64,000 nucleotides of DNA from Methanolobus sediminis (lineage in GTDB: Archaea > Halobacteriota > Methanosarcinia > Methanosarcinales > Methanosarcinaceae). This document shows positions 28,079-36,350 of the stretch, in pieces; the first letter of the stretch is position 1; every line of letters starts with the position of its first letter. Where the stretch lies: NCBI RefSeq assembly GCF_031312595.1, contig NZ_CP133592.1, positions 434,001 through 498,000 of the forward strand. Reading direction: 5' to 3'. Made by a program: the position numbers and the translations under genes. Below the pieces are notes generated by a model that was not told the origin of the DNA, did not search any database, and saw only the letters and a program-made list of their open reading frames with translations.

Positions 28079-29052
28079 TAAAACCTGACTCCGGCAAGTA
28101 ATGCTATGAACAGACCTGCGATGATTATATCTGCTGTGGAACCTGGATTTATTTTCTTTTGGAGAAGCTCTTTATCTAGTATCTTAATCAATGGTAATAT
28201 ACTATTAAAGTCCTCACCGATATTATACATTTCCTCAAGTATCTCTTTTGCTTTTTCTGATACATAGAGAGCCGTATCCGTATCATATTTAGTACTTATG
28301 AACGTATCCTCATTCTCAGAAAGTATCTTCAGGAATGCGTAAACAGTTACGTTATTTATATCAGCCTGAAGCTTAGGAGACTCCAGACCATTCATGCCAT
28401 CGATTATCAGTTCCGCACAACGGGCACATCTCTTAAAACCCGTGACCCATTCATTGGCTATGATGTCATAACCTCTGGCAATATCCATGAGCTTGTAAAG
28501 ACTCATGTCCTTTTCATGGAGTTCATCAATAGCACTGTTGCTTTGAAGATCAAACTCATCTACAGAATTGACCTTGACACCTGCAGCATCAAAACAACTG
28601 TAGAAATCCACTGAATCTGACGTGGTGGTATTTTTGACTATCCTGTAAGCAGACTCTGTAAGTTGTAGAATGGTAAAGGTCTCGTCTTCCTCAAATAGTT
28701 CCCCGGCAGCCATTGCAAAAGGTATCAGCAAAAGAAAAGCTCCGAAATGAGTATTGCCGCCTTTCTGCCAGCGCATACTTTCAGTAACTGCACTTTTGAT
28801 AAGTCCCCCTACACCGTTCTCACAGGAAACTGCTTCCTCTATGACAGGATAAACAGCACTTGCAGATGCAAGAAAGTGCTCGTACCGTGTGTCCTCATAA
28901 TCACTGAACCGGTCAATATTCCCGGGCTTTGGGGAAGATGACACCTCAAGACACATGGCAAGCTGTGCGCACCGTGCAATGTGTGCCGGCAGAGGATAAG
29001 TTCCCCTGTCAATTGTGTAGAGTGAATCTATCATCTGTACCTTCTTATACAT
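28078..29052 (-). CDS. CitG-like triphosphoribosyl-dephospho-CoA synthase family protein
   Basis: A 324-residue protein of the CitG/MdcB family, recognised by EVSSSPKPGNIDRFSDYEDTRYEHF near the N terminus (quoted in part: SSSPKPGN) and by RWQKGGNTHFGAFLLLIP. Bacterial CitG makes the citrate lyase prosthetic-group precursor, but no citrate lyase genes lie here. The archaeal homologues travel with DUF447 and pterin genes (orf5-type in methylotrophs), so a ribosyl-transfer step in tetrahydromethanopterin synthesis is a better guess. An ATG at 29034 with AAGGT close upstream is an alternative start. Coupled to DUF447. Confidence 0.75.
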   Translation of the reverse strand: MYKKVQMIDSLYTIDRGTYPLPAHIARCAQLAMCLEVSSSPKPGNIDRFSDYEDTRYEHFLASASAVYPVIEEAVSCENGVGGLIKSAVTESMRWQKGGNTHFGAFLLLIPFAMAAGELFEEDETFTILQLTESAYRIVKNTTTSDSVDFYSCFDAAGVKVNSVDEFDLQSNSAIDELHEKDMSLYKLMDIARGYDIIANEWVTGFKRCARCAELIIDGMNGLESPKLQADINNVTVYAFLKILSENEDTFISTKYDTDTALYVSEKAKEILEEMYNIGEDFNSILPLIKILDKELLQKKINPGSTADIIIAGLFIALLAGVRF

Positions 29053-29082
29053 TCTAATTCAATGTAATTTGAATTTTCCCAC

Positions 29083-30225
29083 TTATGACTGAGTGTTGAC
29101 TGGTTTTTTAGCGTGTTCCAGAATGTAGTCTGCAAGTTCCTTTTTAAGGCGCATGTACTCTGAATCTGAAAGACCCAAGGTTTCCAGTACTCCATCTCTC
29201 AGGTAACATGGTTTTGATATCTTACAACACCAGACAAGACTTCCAAAACATGTGCTGTCGCCATATTCAAGCATTGTACCTTTTGCAAACTCATTCTTTA
29301 TATCTGCAAATTCCTGTGCAGAATAACCGAGTTTGGCAATATTGTGATGAACAGGACATGGTTTTACAGGCAGGCAACAGAATGCAAGTCCCCTAAGGTC
29401 ACCTTCTCCGCGGCAAACATGTTTAGGTGCGTTATACCAGCCCATGTCTTCCTGCTGTATTGAGAAACTGTTTACAAGATGGCTTATTATGCCAGGCTCT
29501 TCCAGAACAGCGCGTGCTACAGAAACCATGTCAGCTCCTCTTGTGAACATATCCTTTGCAGCTTCAATGTCTGTGACAGAATTATTGCAGATAAGGAACA
29601 TTCTTGTGGAATCGCGGACCTCTTTTATGAGTTTCAGGTCTGCTCCGGCACCTTCCTGCATTGCATCGAGGTGGAGAATATCTGCACCGGCTGCATCTAT
29701 TGATTTAACAAGTTCAATGTCATCAACAACATTGGCACGTACTTTTACAGAAAGCACTACACCTGTTTCCTTTATTTTAGAGATCCAGTCAGTGAGTTTT
29801 GGAAGGTCACTGAGTAATGCCTGACCGACACCAATATCAGTCATTTCCTTCTGCCTGCAATGTGCATCAAGTTCGAGTATGGCACCGGCATCCCTTACGA
29901 CCTCTGCTGCCTTTATGAGAGGTTCGATCTTTGAACTTCTCACATTGATCCCGACAACAGGCCCTTCTTTCACAGCTTTTATCTCATCCTCTATAACCTT
30001 GAGAGGCTCATGGGACTCGAATTCCTTTCTTCCACGGGAAACCATTTCTGCAGCAGCTTTCTGGGTTGCAGAATCCAGGTTGTATCCTCCAAGGATTACA
30101 AGTCCTGCATCATTTGCTTTCTCATTTGCAAAAGTGCTGTTCGTAATTCCCCCCATGGGTGCAAGTGCAATTGGGTTTCTAAAAGAGAAATCCCTTACTT
30201 TAATATCAAAAAGATTATCAGACAC
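29083..30225 (-). CDS. Probable methanogenesis marker protein 9 (FMN TIM-barrel with cysteine-rich tail)
   Basis: A 380-residue protein whose first 270 residues resemble dihydroorotate dehydrogenase or tRNA-dihydrouridine synthase barrels (FRNPIALAPMGGITNSTF; GPVVGINVRSS; LSVKVRANVVDD; GADMVSVARAVLEEP). The last 100 residues hold paired-cysteine motifs, FCCLPVKPCPVH and WCCKISKPCYLR, suggesting an iron-sulfur site. This combination fits the methanogen-restricted marker 9 family of unknown reaction. The start is GTG at 30225, with GAGGT six bases upstream. It heads the leftward cluster leading to dmrX, 30 bases before the CitG-like gene. Confidence 0.7.
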   Translation of the reverse strand: MSDNLFDIKVRDFSFRNPIALAPMGGITNSTFANEKANDAGLVILGGYNLDSATQKAAAEMVSRGRKEFESHEPLKVIEDEIKAVKEGPVVGINVRSSKIEPLIKAAEVVRDAGAILELDAHCRQKEMTDIGVGQALLSDLPKLTDWISKIKETGVVLSVKVRANVVDDIELVKSIDAAGADILHLDAMQEGAGADLKLIKEVRDSTRMFLICNNSVTDIEAAKDMFTRGADMVSVARAVLEEPGIISHLVNSFSIQQEDMGWYNAPKHVCRGEGDLRGLAFCCLPVKPCPVHHNIAKLGYSAQEFADIKNEFAKGTMLEYGDSTCFGSLVWCCKISKPCYLRDGVLETLGLSDSEYMRLKKELADYILEHAKKPVNTQS

Positions 30226-30461
30226 GTTTTTACCTCAGGTAAATGTAATATATATTAATATCTATCAACATTGACTTGAATTCTTCTATGCCGCTGAATA
30301 ATGATAGGTTCTATTATTAAAATTGCGCCTTGTATTTAGATATTCTTTCCTGAAAATCCAGGTAAACTTAAAACCTATATACTATCAACACAGACATTTA
30401 AAATAACCATAGATTCGCACAGATATGAGTCTATGAATTATGTAAAGTGGAGGTAAAATTC

Positions 30462-30668
30462 ATGAACTGTATTGTTTGTGGTATTGAAAGTGATACGAAA
30501 TATTGTGATGAATGTGGAAAGGTAATGGATGAGGTAATAAGAACCGTAGGAGAGAAGCGATGGAATGCAATCGATGACTGCTCTTTCATCTACCCGATGG
30601 TCCTCAGGGTTGCCAGAGGTGAACTTACCGTCCATGATATAATCCAGGCTCTTGAAGTCGAGGACTGA
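30462..30668 (+). CDS. Small zinc-ribbon protein
   Basis: A 68-residue protein opening with a zinc-ribbon knuckle pair, CIVCG and YCDECGKV (cysteines near residues 3, 6, 15, 18), followed by a helical tail that ends VHDIIQALEVED. The start is fixed by GGAGGT eight bases before the ATG at 30462. It may bind nucleic acid or a partner protein; no specific family is recognised. It is transcribed divergently from the marker 9 gene. A weak inverted repeat (CATAGA/TCTATG) lies just upstream. Confidence 0.7.
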   Translation: MNCIVCGIESDTKYCDECGKVMDEVIRTVGEKRWNAIDDCSFIYPMVLRVARGELTVHDIIQALEVED

Positions 30669-30707
30669 TTACTCTTTTTAAAAAAGGGATCGATAAAAGA
30701 GGAAAAG

Positions 30708-30730
30708 AAAGTAAGCATGAAGCTTACTTT
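30708..30730 (-). terminator. Hairpin terminator
   Basis: AAAGTAAGC and GCTTACTTT form a perfect 9-bp stem with a 5-base loop. Read on the minus strand it is followed by CTTTTCCTCTTTT, a good U-rich tail, so it likely ends the small leftward transcript starting near 30870. It may also end the zinc-ribbon transcript. Confidence 0.55.
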
Positions 30731-30748
30731 GTTTATCCTTTGAAGAAA

Positions 30749-30856
30749 TTAGAAGAAACTACTGCTGATGCCTGACTGCCCAGGATACATGTAAACTGCA
30801 GTACCGGTAAAAAGACTTAACACAGCATTGCCTTTCTTTATTAAATGTACTTTCAT
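30749..30856 (-). CDS. Candidate 35-residue small protein or sRNA
   Basis: An ATG at 30856 opens a 35-codon frame (MKVHLIKKGNAVLSLF, then GTAVYMYPGQSG, ending in FF). On the minus strand a TATATAAAA element sits about 40 bases upstream, and a strong hairpin with a U-rich tail lies 20 bases after the stop, so a short transcript is likely. There is no Shine-Dalgarno, and no homologue is recognised, so the product may be a noncoding RNA instead of a peptide. Confidence 0.3.
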   Translation of the reverse strand: MKVHLIKKGNAVLSLFTGTAVYMYPGQSGISSSFF

Positions 30857-30925
30857 ACTTTGGTATTATTACATTTGGATACGCGTTAGAAATGTTTTAT
30901 ATAGGAACTACCATTTCCTGTCAAT

Positions 30926-31477
30926 ATGATACAGGACATCATTATCCCATTTCTTCTTGTAGGCCTTGCAGAACTTGGAGATAAGACACAAATTGCCGTA
31001 CTGGTCTTATCAACAAAAACAAGGGAATACGCACGTTTACTTGCCGGAGTGATGCTGGCTTTTATTCTGACAGATGGCCTGGCGATCCTTCTTGGAAATG
31101 TTATTGCAAACAGAATACCGATGGATTACGTGCGTATTGGTGCCGGAGTTATGTTCATCATATTCGGCGTGATGACACTGATCAACAAAGATGACGATGA
31201 TGAAGACGGTTCCTACGAACTAAAAAATCCATTTATGTCCGGTTTTGGTCTTATACTGGTGTCAGAGATGGGAGACAAGACACAACTTGCATCTGCACTT
31301 TTTGCAACCCAGTACGATCCGGTTATGGTATTCATCGGTGTCGTCCTTGCACTGTTCCTGCTCTCTTCAATGGCAGTATATGTAGGGAAGATACTCATGG
31401 AAAAGATCAATAAAAATACCATTTCCAGAGCTGCAGGTGTCCTCTTTATTGTGATCGGTATTTCATTCTTCCTCTGA
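30926..31477 (+). CDS. GDT1/TMEM165 (UPF0016) family cation transporter
   Basis: A 183-residue membrane protein with two homologous three-helix halves, each carrying the family signature: AELGDKTQIAV near residue 15 and SEMGDKTQLAS near 112. Members of this family transport manganese and/or calcium, probably by exchange for protons. An acidic loop (NKDDDDEDG) joins the halves. A TATA element (TTTTATATA, 30895-30903) is centred 27 bases before the ATG and no Shine-Dalgarno is present, consistent with a leaderless mRNA. Confidence 0.88.
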   Translation: MIQDIIIPFLLVGLAELGDKTQIAVLVLSTKTREYARLLAGVMLAFILTDGLAILLGNVIANRIPMDYVRIGAGVMFIIFGVMTLINKDDDDEDGSYELKNPFMSGFGLILVSEMGDKTQLASALFATQYDPVMVFIGVVLALFLLSSMAVYVGKILMEKINKNTISRAAGVLFIVIGISFFL

Positions 31478-31563
31478 AGTACGGTTATTTTTACTTCCTT
31501 TTTTGCAGTCAAAACAAAAATTAATAAAGCAGGAGTTTTAATTTTAATAAAGGAGGTTTTACA

Positions 31564-31782
31564 ATAGTACATATACTCAGATGCAAAGACCTTGGCTTTA
31601 ATGACGATTTCATAGTCATCGACAATGATCCAAAGAAGGCAAAAGAAAGAATGAAGGAACATGTTCTGACTGAGCACAAGGAAGAGTTTGAATCACTATC
31701 AGACTTCCATCAGGAAGAGATTATATCAAAAATGGATTTCCTGCTCACACGCGGCTGTGGCTGTGGTGTACTTAAGCTCTAA
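31564..31782 (+). CDS. DUF1059-like small protein with apparent AUA start
   Basis: A 72-codon frame encodes VHILRCKDLGFNDDF, a helical EHVLTEHKEEF segment and a terminal RGCGCGVLKL. The RCKDLGF opening and size resemble DUF1059 proteins. A full AGGAGGT lies six bases before ATA at 31564, the exact position for a start codon, while the open frame (back to a TAA at 31525) contains no ATG, GTG or TTG upstream or at the site. The first ATG lies about 25 codons in and would delete the conserved start. Either AUA initiates, or one base is mutated or misread. Confidence 0.6.
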   Translation: MVHILRCKDLGFNDDFIVIDNDPKKAKERMKEHVLTEHKEEFESLSDFHQEEIISKMDFLLTRGCGCGVLKL

Positions 31783-31818
31783 GCTATTATTATATATTAC
31801 TAAGAATTTCCTGTTTAC

Positions 31819-32055
31819 TCATTTATGAGATTTCTCTTTTTTTGCCCTGAAAGCAACGTAAACAGCTGCAAGCAATAAGGGAATTCCTATACCCAGTATT
31901 AATATTTCTAATCCATTTTCTGCAGCATTGAATCCATCGACAATAAACAGTTCGTTATCAGTTACAGAAACAGCTCCGGAGAATATGAATAGAAATAGTA
32001 CCGTCAACAGTGTAATACCCAATATTAGATATCTATTATATTTCATACCAACCAT
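31819..32055 (-). CDS. Small two-helix membrane protein, unknown
   Basis: A 78-residue protein with an N-terminal hydrophobic helix (YLILGITLLTVLFLFIF), an extracytoplasmic loop of about 25 residues containing NELFIVDGFNAAENG, a second helix (LILGIGIPLLLAAVYVAF) and a basic, lysine-rich tail. No family is recognised. ATG codons occur at 32055 and 32046; neither has a strong Shine-Dalgarno. It stands alone between the DUF1059-like gene and rnpB. Confidence 0.5.
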   Translation of the reverse strand: MVGMKYNRYLILGITLLTVLFLFIFSGAVSVTDNELFIVDGFNAAENGLEILILGIGIPLLLAAVYVAFRAKKEKSHK

Positions 32056-32200
32056 TATAGTTGTTTCATCGAATTGTAAATAAGCGTTTTGACTAATAGT
32101 GAGTTATTTTTAAAAAGATGTGTAAATTTAAAACATTTTGTAAAATTATAACGACATATCAAATCAAAAAACGATTAAAAAGGGATACAATTTATCATAA

Positions 32201-32210
32201 GATATATATT
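32201..32210 (+). promoter_or_regulatory. rnpB TATA box
   Basis: GATATATATT lies about 27 bases before the P1 stem of RNase P RNA, the expected archaeal spacing. Confidence 0.55.
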
Positions 32211-32229
32211 GTTTAGTTCCATCTCAATC

Positions 32230-32615
32230 AGTGAGAGAGGAAGGACGGCCGCCGGGTCATTTGACCTGAGGAAAGTCTCCCCACCTTCTAAACACACGAA
32301 TGCCTGTAAAGGGCATCGGGCGAGAGCCCGGGCAGTTGCTTTGCAACTCATGTGCTCTGCACATGCTGGCACAGAAACGATACCTTACCATGTAAATGCA
32401 ATGATGCTTAAAAAGCTGAGGTCTCATGGAATGCGGATGGAACGGCGAATCCTCGTGGGTGCAAGTCAGTAGTAGGGGGCAATGGTTGTTTAGACCATTC
32501 CTGAAGTTTATGTACGCGTAGCCGAATGCCGTCAATGCAGCTCTTTATGAGCGCATCATTCTACCAGGTTGGAATAATGTATTGCATTAACAGAAGGGAG
32601 CTTACTCTCCTCACT
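32230..32615 (+). ncRNA. rnpB: RNase P RNA
   Basis: The catalytic RNA of RNase P, which removes 5' leaders from pre-tRNAs. Signature elements appear in order: a P1 5' arm AGTGAG at 32230, the universal GAGGAAAGTC block at about 32269, CACAGAAACGATACC near 32370 (CR II/III-type region), GGGTGCAAGTCAG near 32457, and a closing ACAGAAGGGAGCTTAC block near 32590 (CR V region), ending with the P1 3' arm CTCACT. Overlapping open frames here are coincidental. The ends are set by the P1 pairing; the true 3' end may be a few bases off. Confidence 0.92.
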
Positions 32616-32638
32616 CAACAATACTCTGATTTCAGGTA

Positions 32639-33772
32639 TTAGCTTTTAAGCCAGGAAGATCTGAATCCTGTCACAAATTTTTTAACTAAATCTTTATATG
32701 TTTTGTTGTAAGCAGCTACTTCCAGATACGTCTCAAAGAGCTCATTGCTTCTGTTTAGCGCATTGAATACTTTTTCCGGCTGCCTGCACATCAATTTTGC
32801 AAGATAAAGTGAATACTTAAGATGTTCGCCAAATTCTGCATAGCACTTCTTTTCATATTCTTTAAGTTTTCCTTTATTGCCTGTATTCATTGAAACAATT
32901 TCTGCCGCAATCTGTCCGGATCTTATGGCATAGGGCAAGCCCTCCCCCGTCAGCGCATCAACAAAACCTGCTGCATCCCCGCTTAACAGAACTCTACCTT
33001 TCACAAGTTTTCTTTTATGGCCACCACATGGAAGTATATGTCCTTTTAGCTTGTATTCACCGTTAAACCCATTATCTGCAAGGAATTTCTTCATTGTTTG
33101 CTTTGGGTGTGGGGAATACTTTGCCATAACACTTCCAAACCCTACGGAAAAATTATCATCATGCGGGAAAATCCAACCATATCCCATTCCTTCAGGACTA
33201 AAATCTATTTCAACCAGATCTTCAGGTCTATCAATATTTTTGCAGTCTATTTCAGTAACAAGACATACACCATATCCATCTTTGGTATCCGGTTCTCTAA
33301 CATGGTTTTTAAGTGTTCCAAGCGCACCGGTTGCAATGATTACAAATTTGCATTTATAGGTGTTTTTATCTGTTGTAACTGCGACTGAATCTGTTTCCTG
33401 TAAAATATCAGTGGCTTTTTCCCCTAAATGTACATATATTCCTGTTTCTCTTGCCTTTTCAAGCAGGAAATTATCAAAAGTACTTCTGGTTACAAGGAAA
33501 TTTATGATCTCATCCTTGTGAAATTCAACAACTTTATCCCTGTAGCGAAGTTTTCCTTTAAAAACAGACTTGTTGATTATCTCTGCAGATATGTCAAAAT
33601 CCAGATAGGATATCGTATGTCTGGATATTGCTCCTCCACACGGCTTATACCTGGGGAATATTTCTTTTTCTAAAATCAGTGTTTTAAGCCCTTTTTGTCC
33701 TGCGATTCTACCAGCAGACGAACCAGAAGGACCGGCTCCTATGATAATAAGATCATATATCTGCGTATCCAT
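32639..33772 (-). CDS. Geranylgeranyl reductase family flavoprotein
   Basis: A 377-residue FAD-dependent enzyme. The N terminus has the dinucleotide motif GAGPSGSSAGRIAGQKG, then the family motif PRYKPCGGAISR, a mid-protein ATGALGTLK, GYGWIFPH, and the second flavin motif GRVLLSGDAAGFVDALTGEG. This family saturates geranylgeranyl chains of archaeal lipids or related isoprenoids. Methanosarcinales carry several paralogues, so the substrate (phospholipid, methanophenazine or another isoprenoid) cannot be fixed. It lies 11 bases after the second DUF116 gene in the same orientation. Confidence 0.82.
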   Translation of the reverse strand: MDTQIYDLIIIGAGPSGSSAGRIAGQKGLKTLILEKEIFPRYKPCGGAISRHTISYLDFDISAEIINKSVFKGKLRYRDKVVEFHKDEIINFLVTRSTFDNFLLEKARETGIYVHLGEKATDILQETDSVAVTTDKNTYKCKFVIIATGALGTLKNHVREPDTKDGYGVCLVTEIDCKNIDRPEDLVEIDFSPEGMGYGWIFPHDDNFSVGFGSVMAKYSPHPKQTMKKFLADNGFNGEYKLKGHILPCGGHKRKLVKGRVLLSGDAAGFVDALTGEGLPYAIRSGQIAAEIVSMNTGNKGKLKEYEKKCYAEFGEHLKYSLYLAKLMCRQPEKVFNALNRSNELFETYLEVAAYNKTYKDLVKKFVTGFRSSWLKS

Positions 33773-33783
33773 CTAATTCCGTA

Positions 33784-34404
33784 TTAACTTGAAAGCATAT
33801 TAAGTGTTTCAATTACTTTATCGTAATCAACTTTTGTTTTAAAGCATCCATCATTAAGCATGGGAATGCCATATGTTACAATGCTTTTGCCTTTAAGTCC
33901 CATCATTACCTTATTAAGTTCATAATCACAGGCAATAAGCAAAGCTGCATCATAGTCTTTTTCTTTGATAATATGTTTCACAAAGGATGAACCTGTGACA
34001 ATATAAAGATCATACCCATATTTTGGAGCGTCTTTTTTCAATTGACTGAAAACACATTTACCACAAGTAATACACTGAATTCCTGTTCTTTTAGAAGAAG
34101 CAGGACAATCCATGGCACGCATGCAATGGGGTGCTATTATCATTCTTTTTGTTGACTTTTTAAAACTGTTCCGATTTGAAATGTTCTTCAGGGAGACCAT
34201 CCATTTATCGAGTATTCTTGGGTCTGAGAATTTGTAGAAGAAATATTTCAGAGGCATATAGAAAAAGTCCAGTACACCCGCAAAGAATCCTGCAAGCCAT
34301 ACGTGTCTGTTGAGACTTATGCGGCTCACAGCCAGCGCAATACCTGCAAGCAGGAGGGATATTATAAAAATTACAGTGATCAGTATACCGATTGTCTTAT
34401 ACAT
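33784..34404 (-). CDS. DUF116 family membrane-anchored protein (downstream paralogue)
   Basis: About 206 residues: an N-terminal hydrophobic helix (ILITVIFIISLLLAGIAL), a second nonpolar stretch near residue 40, then a soluble domain with cysteines in PHCMRAMDCPA and IQCITCGKCVF, and the core SSFVKHIIKEKDYDAALLIACDYELN ending in PMLNDGCFKTKVD. This is the DUF116 pattern; function is unknown, with a metal or Fe-S site likely from the cysteines. The ATG at 34404 follows GGAGG and overlaps the upstream paralogue's stop by eight bases. Confidence 0.8.
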   Translation of the reverse strand: MYKTIGILITVIFIISLLLAGIALAVSRISLNRHVWLAGFFAGVLDFFYMPLKYFFYKFSDPRILDKWMVSLKNISNRNSFKKSTKRMIIAPHCMRAMDCPASSKRTGIQCITCGKCVFSQLKKDAPKYGYDLYIVTGSSFVKHIIKEKDYDAALLIACDYELNKVMMGLKGKSIVTYGIPMLNDGCFKTKVDYDKVIETLNMLSS

Positions 34405-35035
34405 CACATTCCTCCATCTTTCTAATGACCTCATCCACATCTACTTTTGTATTATAGCATCCATCATGCAATAGTGGAACTCCTTGTACAATCATAAAAG
34501 GTGATGCACCCTGCATGGACTCGGCCAGCTCAGGATAGCATCCCACACCAATACAGCTTTCCGGCCGGTGAGCTTTGATGATCTTCTTAACAAAACTACC
34601 TCCAGGAATAACATATACTTCGAAATTACTGGTCTTTGCTGCCTGACAAATTGTACCAATATCACACAGACCACATAGCTTGCATTCGTAGCCTATCAAA
34701 GGGTCACAGCGTGCCTTACAGTTAGGATGCCTGAGACACTGAGGAAGGAAAACAACCCTGCCATTTTTTATTTCCTTGAACTGGTCAAGCATTACAGCAT
34801 TACGCACCTCTACAAGAATCTCATCAACAAGTGTGTCCTTGATGCCAAATACCCTGCATATCCATTTTGATGGTCCGTAGAACAAATAGAGAATGAACAG
34901 AACAAAATTGGGAAACAGTATTTTATGTTTCTTAAAACTGTAAGCACCCAGAAGTAGTGCTATTAACAAGACAACAAGCGTAGCTAAAGCTACAAAAATG
35001 AAGACTTTTCCAAGTAATTCATAAGGGATTGGCAT
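34397..35035 (-). CDS. DUF116 family membrane-anchored protein (upstream paralogue)
   Basis: A 212-residue homologue of the next gene, with an N-terminal helix (VFIFVALATLVVLLIALLLG), cysteines in PQCLRHPNCKARC and YECKLCGLCDIGTIC, and the same GGSFVKKIIK...PLLHDGCYNTKVD ending. The tandem overlapping arrangement implies a duplicated pair translated together, perhaps forming a heteromer. Direction and spacing place both upstream of the geranylgeranyl reductase-like gene, suggesting a link with isoprenoid or membrane redox chemistry; this is inference only. Confidence 0.8.
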   Translation of the reverse strand: MPIPYELLGKVFIFVALATLVVLLIALLLGAYSFKKHKILFPNFVLFILYLFYGPSKWICRVFGIKDTLVDEILVEVRNAVMLDQFKEIKNGRVVFLPQCLRHPNCKARCDPLIGYECKLCGLCDIGTICQAAKTSNFEVYVIPGGSFVKKIIKAHRPESCIGVGCYPELAESMQGASPFMIVQGVPLLHDGCYNTKVDVDEVIRKMEECDV

Positions 35036-35104
35036 GAGAAATGTAAATAGTACGGATAAGTATATTCAATTTGCCCTAAAAATAAAAAAGATAGAGTGAT
35101 AAAA

Positions 35105-36349
35105 TCACTCTGGTGCGTCGCTGAGGTCAATTCCCATTGCTTCTGCAGCAAGAACTACTACGTCCTCAACTTCAAGTTCCTTTGCGCCTATTGCGTCCCT
35201 TCCGTCACTGAGGTTCCTCTTACAGAATGGACAGGCACTTGAAAGGAGTTCTGCGTTGGTTGCAAGTGCATCTTCAACACGGGTTGAAGCAACACCGAGC
35301 GCTAGGTCAGGAATACCTGCCTTTACTCCACCGCCAGCTCCACAGCAGCGCTGGTTCTCTTCGATCCTTTCCATCTCAACGAACTCAATACCTGGAATTG
35401 CTTCAAGTACAGCTCTTGGTGGCTCGAATACTCCAACGTGACGTCCAAGGTGGCATGGGTCGTGGTATGTGACCTTCTTGTCAATGGACTTCTCCCATTT
35501 GATCTCTCCCTTCTCGATAAGGCCCTGGAGATACTGTGTAATGTGCATTACCTTAAATGGAAGTTCCTTTCCGGTAAGTCTTGGCCAGTCAATAAGTGAT
35601 GCCCTGAAACATCCTGCACATGCGTAGAGTACGATCTTTGCACCCTTTGCTTTGATGTTGTCGATGTTCTTTTGAGCATTGACCTTTGCAGTTTCGTTGA
35701 TGAAGTACTGACCTGTCCTGATAAGTGCTGAACCACAGCAGATCTCATCTTCACCGAGCATTGTGAACTTAATGTCAAGCTTGTTAAGCAGACGTGTTGT
35801 CGCAAGAGCGAGTTTCCTCTGCTTGAGTTCTGCGGTACATCCACCGAAGTAAAGGATCTCTGCCTTGTCCTGGACCTTGATGTCCTCAGGGAACCAGTTG
35901 GTTCTGTTCTTGTTGTCTTCCATGTAAGGGTTCTTGTACTCACCAATGAGCTTAAGGAAAGCACCCTGCTTACCGAATGGACCGTTTCCACGCTTTACAA
36001 GATTTGCACGCATGGACTCCCAGAGTTCTACGGTGTTGATCGCAGATTCACAGACTGTTGCGCACATTCCGCAGGTTGTACAGCCATATACGTCATTCTT
36101 GAACTGCTCGATCTCTTCCTCAGAGATCTGCTTTGGACCGAAGAGCTTTGCACTAAGTCCGTAGGACTTGTTCATGTATTCTCTCCATCTGAGGATCTTG
36201 TCCCTTGGTGCAAGTCCCGGATCCTGTCCGGATGCATCATATGTTGGACACCATTCCACACATTCGCCACAGCGACTGCATGAATCAAGCTCCATAAGCT
36301 GGACAGCTGTAAAGTTTTCAGTTGTAATGGATGGTTCACGTTTTGCCAT
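35105..36349 (-). CDS. hdrD: CoB-CoM heterodisulfide reductase subunit D
   Basis: HdrD reduces the CoM-S-S-CoB heterodisulfide on the cytoplasmic side, using electrons passed from HdrE. The roughly 414-residue protein has two [4Fe-4S] motifs, [12 protein letters not shown] (residues 24-35) and [11 protein letters not shown] (about 89-99), and two CCG domains whose signatures are ICCGSAL with YACAGCF, and RCCGAGGG with SACPFCKRN; these hold the active-site cluster. The ATG at 36349 is preceded by GGAGGAG that overlaps the hdrE stop, so translation is coupled. An upstream in-frame ATG at 36394 lies within hdrE and is rejected. Confidence 0.95.
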   Translation of the reverse strand: MAKREPSITTENFTAVQLMELDSCSRCGECVEWCPTYDASGQDPGLAPRDKILRWREYMNKSYGLSAKLFGPKQISEEEIEQFKNDVYGCTTCGMCATVCESAINTVELWESMRANLVKRGNGPFGKQGAFLKLIGEYKNPYMEDNKNRTNWFPEDIKVQDKAEILYFGGCTAELKQRKLALATTRLLNKLDIKFTMLGEDEICCGSALIRTGQYFINETAKVNAQKNIDNIKAKGAKIVLYACAGCFRASLIDWPRLTGKELPFKVMHITQYLQGLIEKGEIKWEKSIDKKVTYHDPCHLGRHVGVFEPPRAVLEAIPGIEFVEMERIEENQRCCGAGGGVKAGIPDLALGVASTRVEDALATNAELLSSACPFCKRNLSDGRDAIGAKELEVEDVVVLAAEAMGIDLSDAPE

Positions 36350-36350
36350 T

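Noticed and set aside
32209-32535. Open frames on both strands across the RNase P RNA
   Set aside because: The stretch carries the conserved RNase P elements in order, and the frames have no ribosome binding site or recognisable protein motif.
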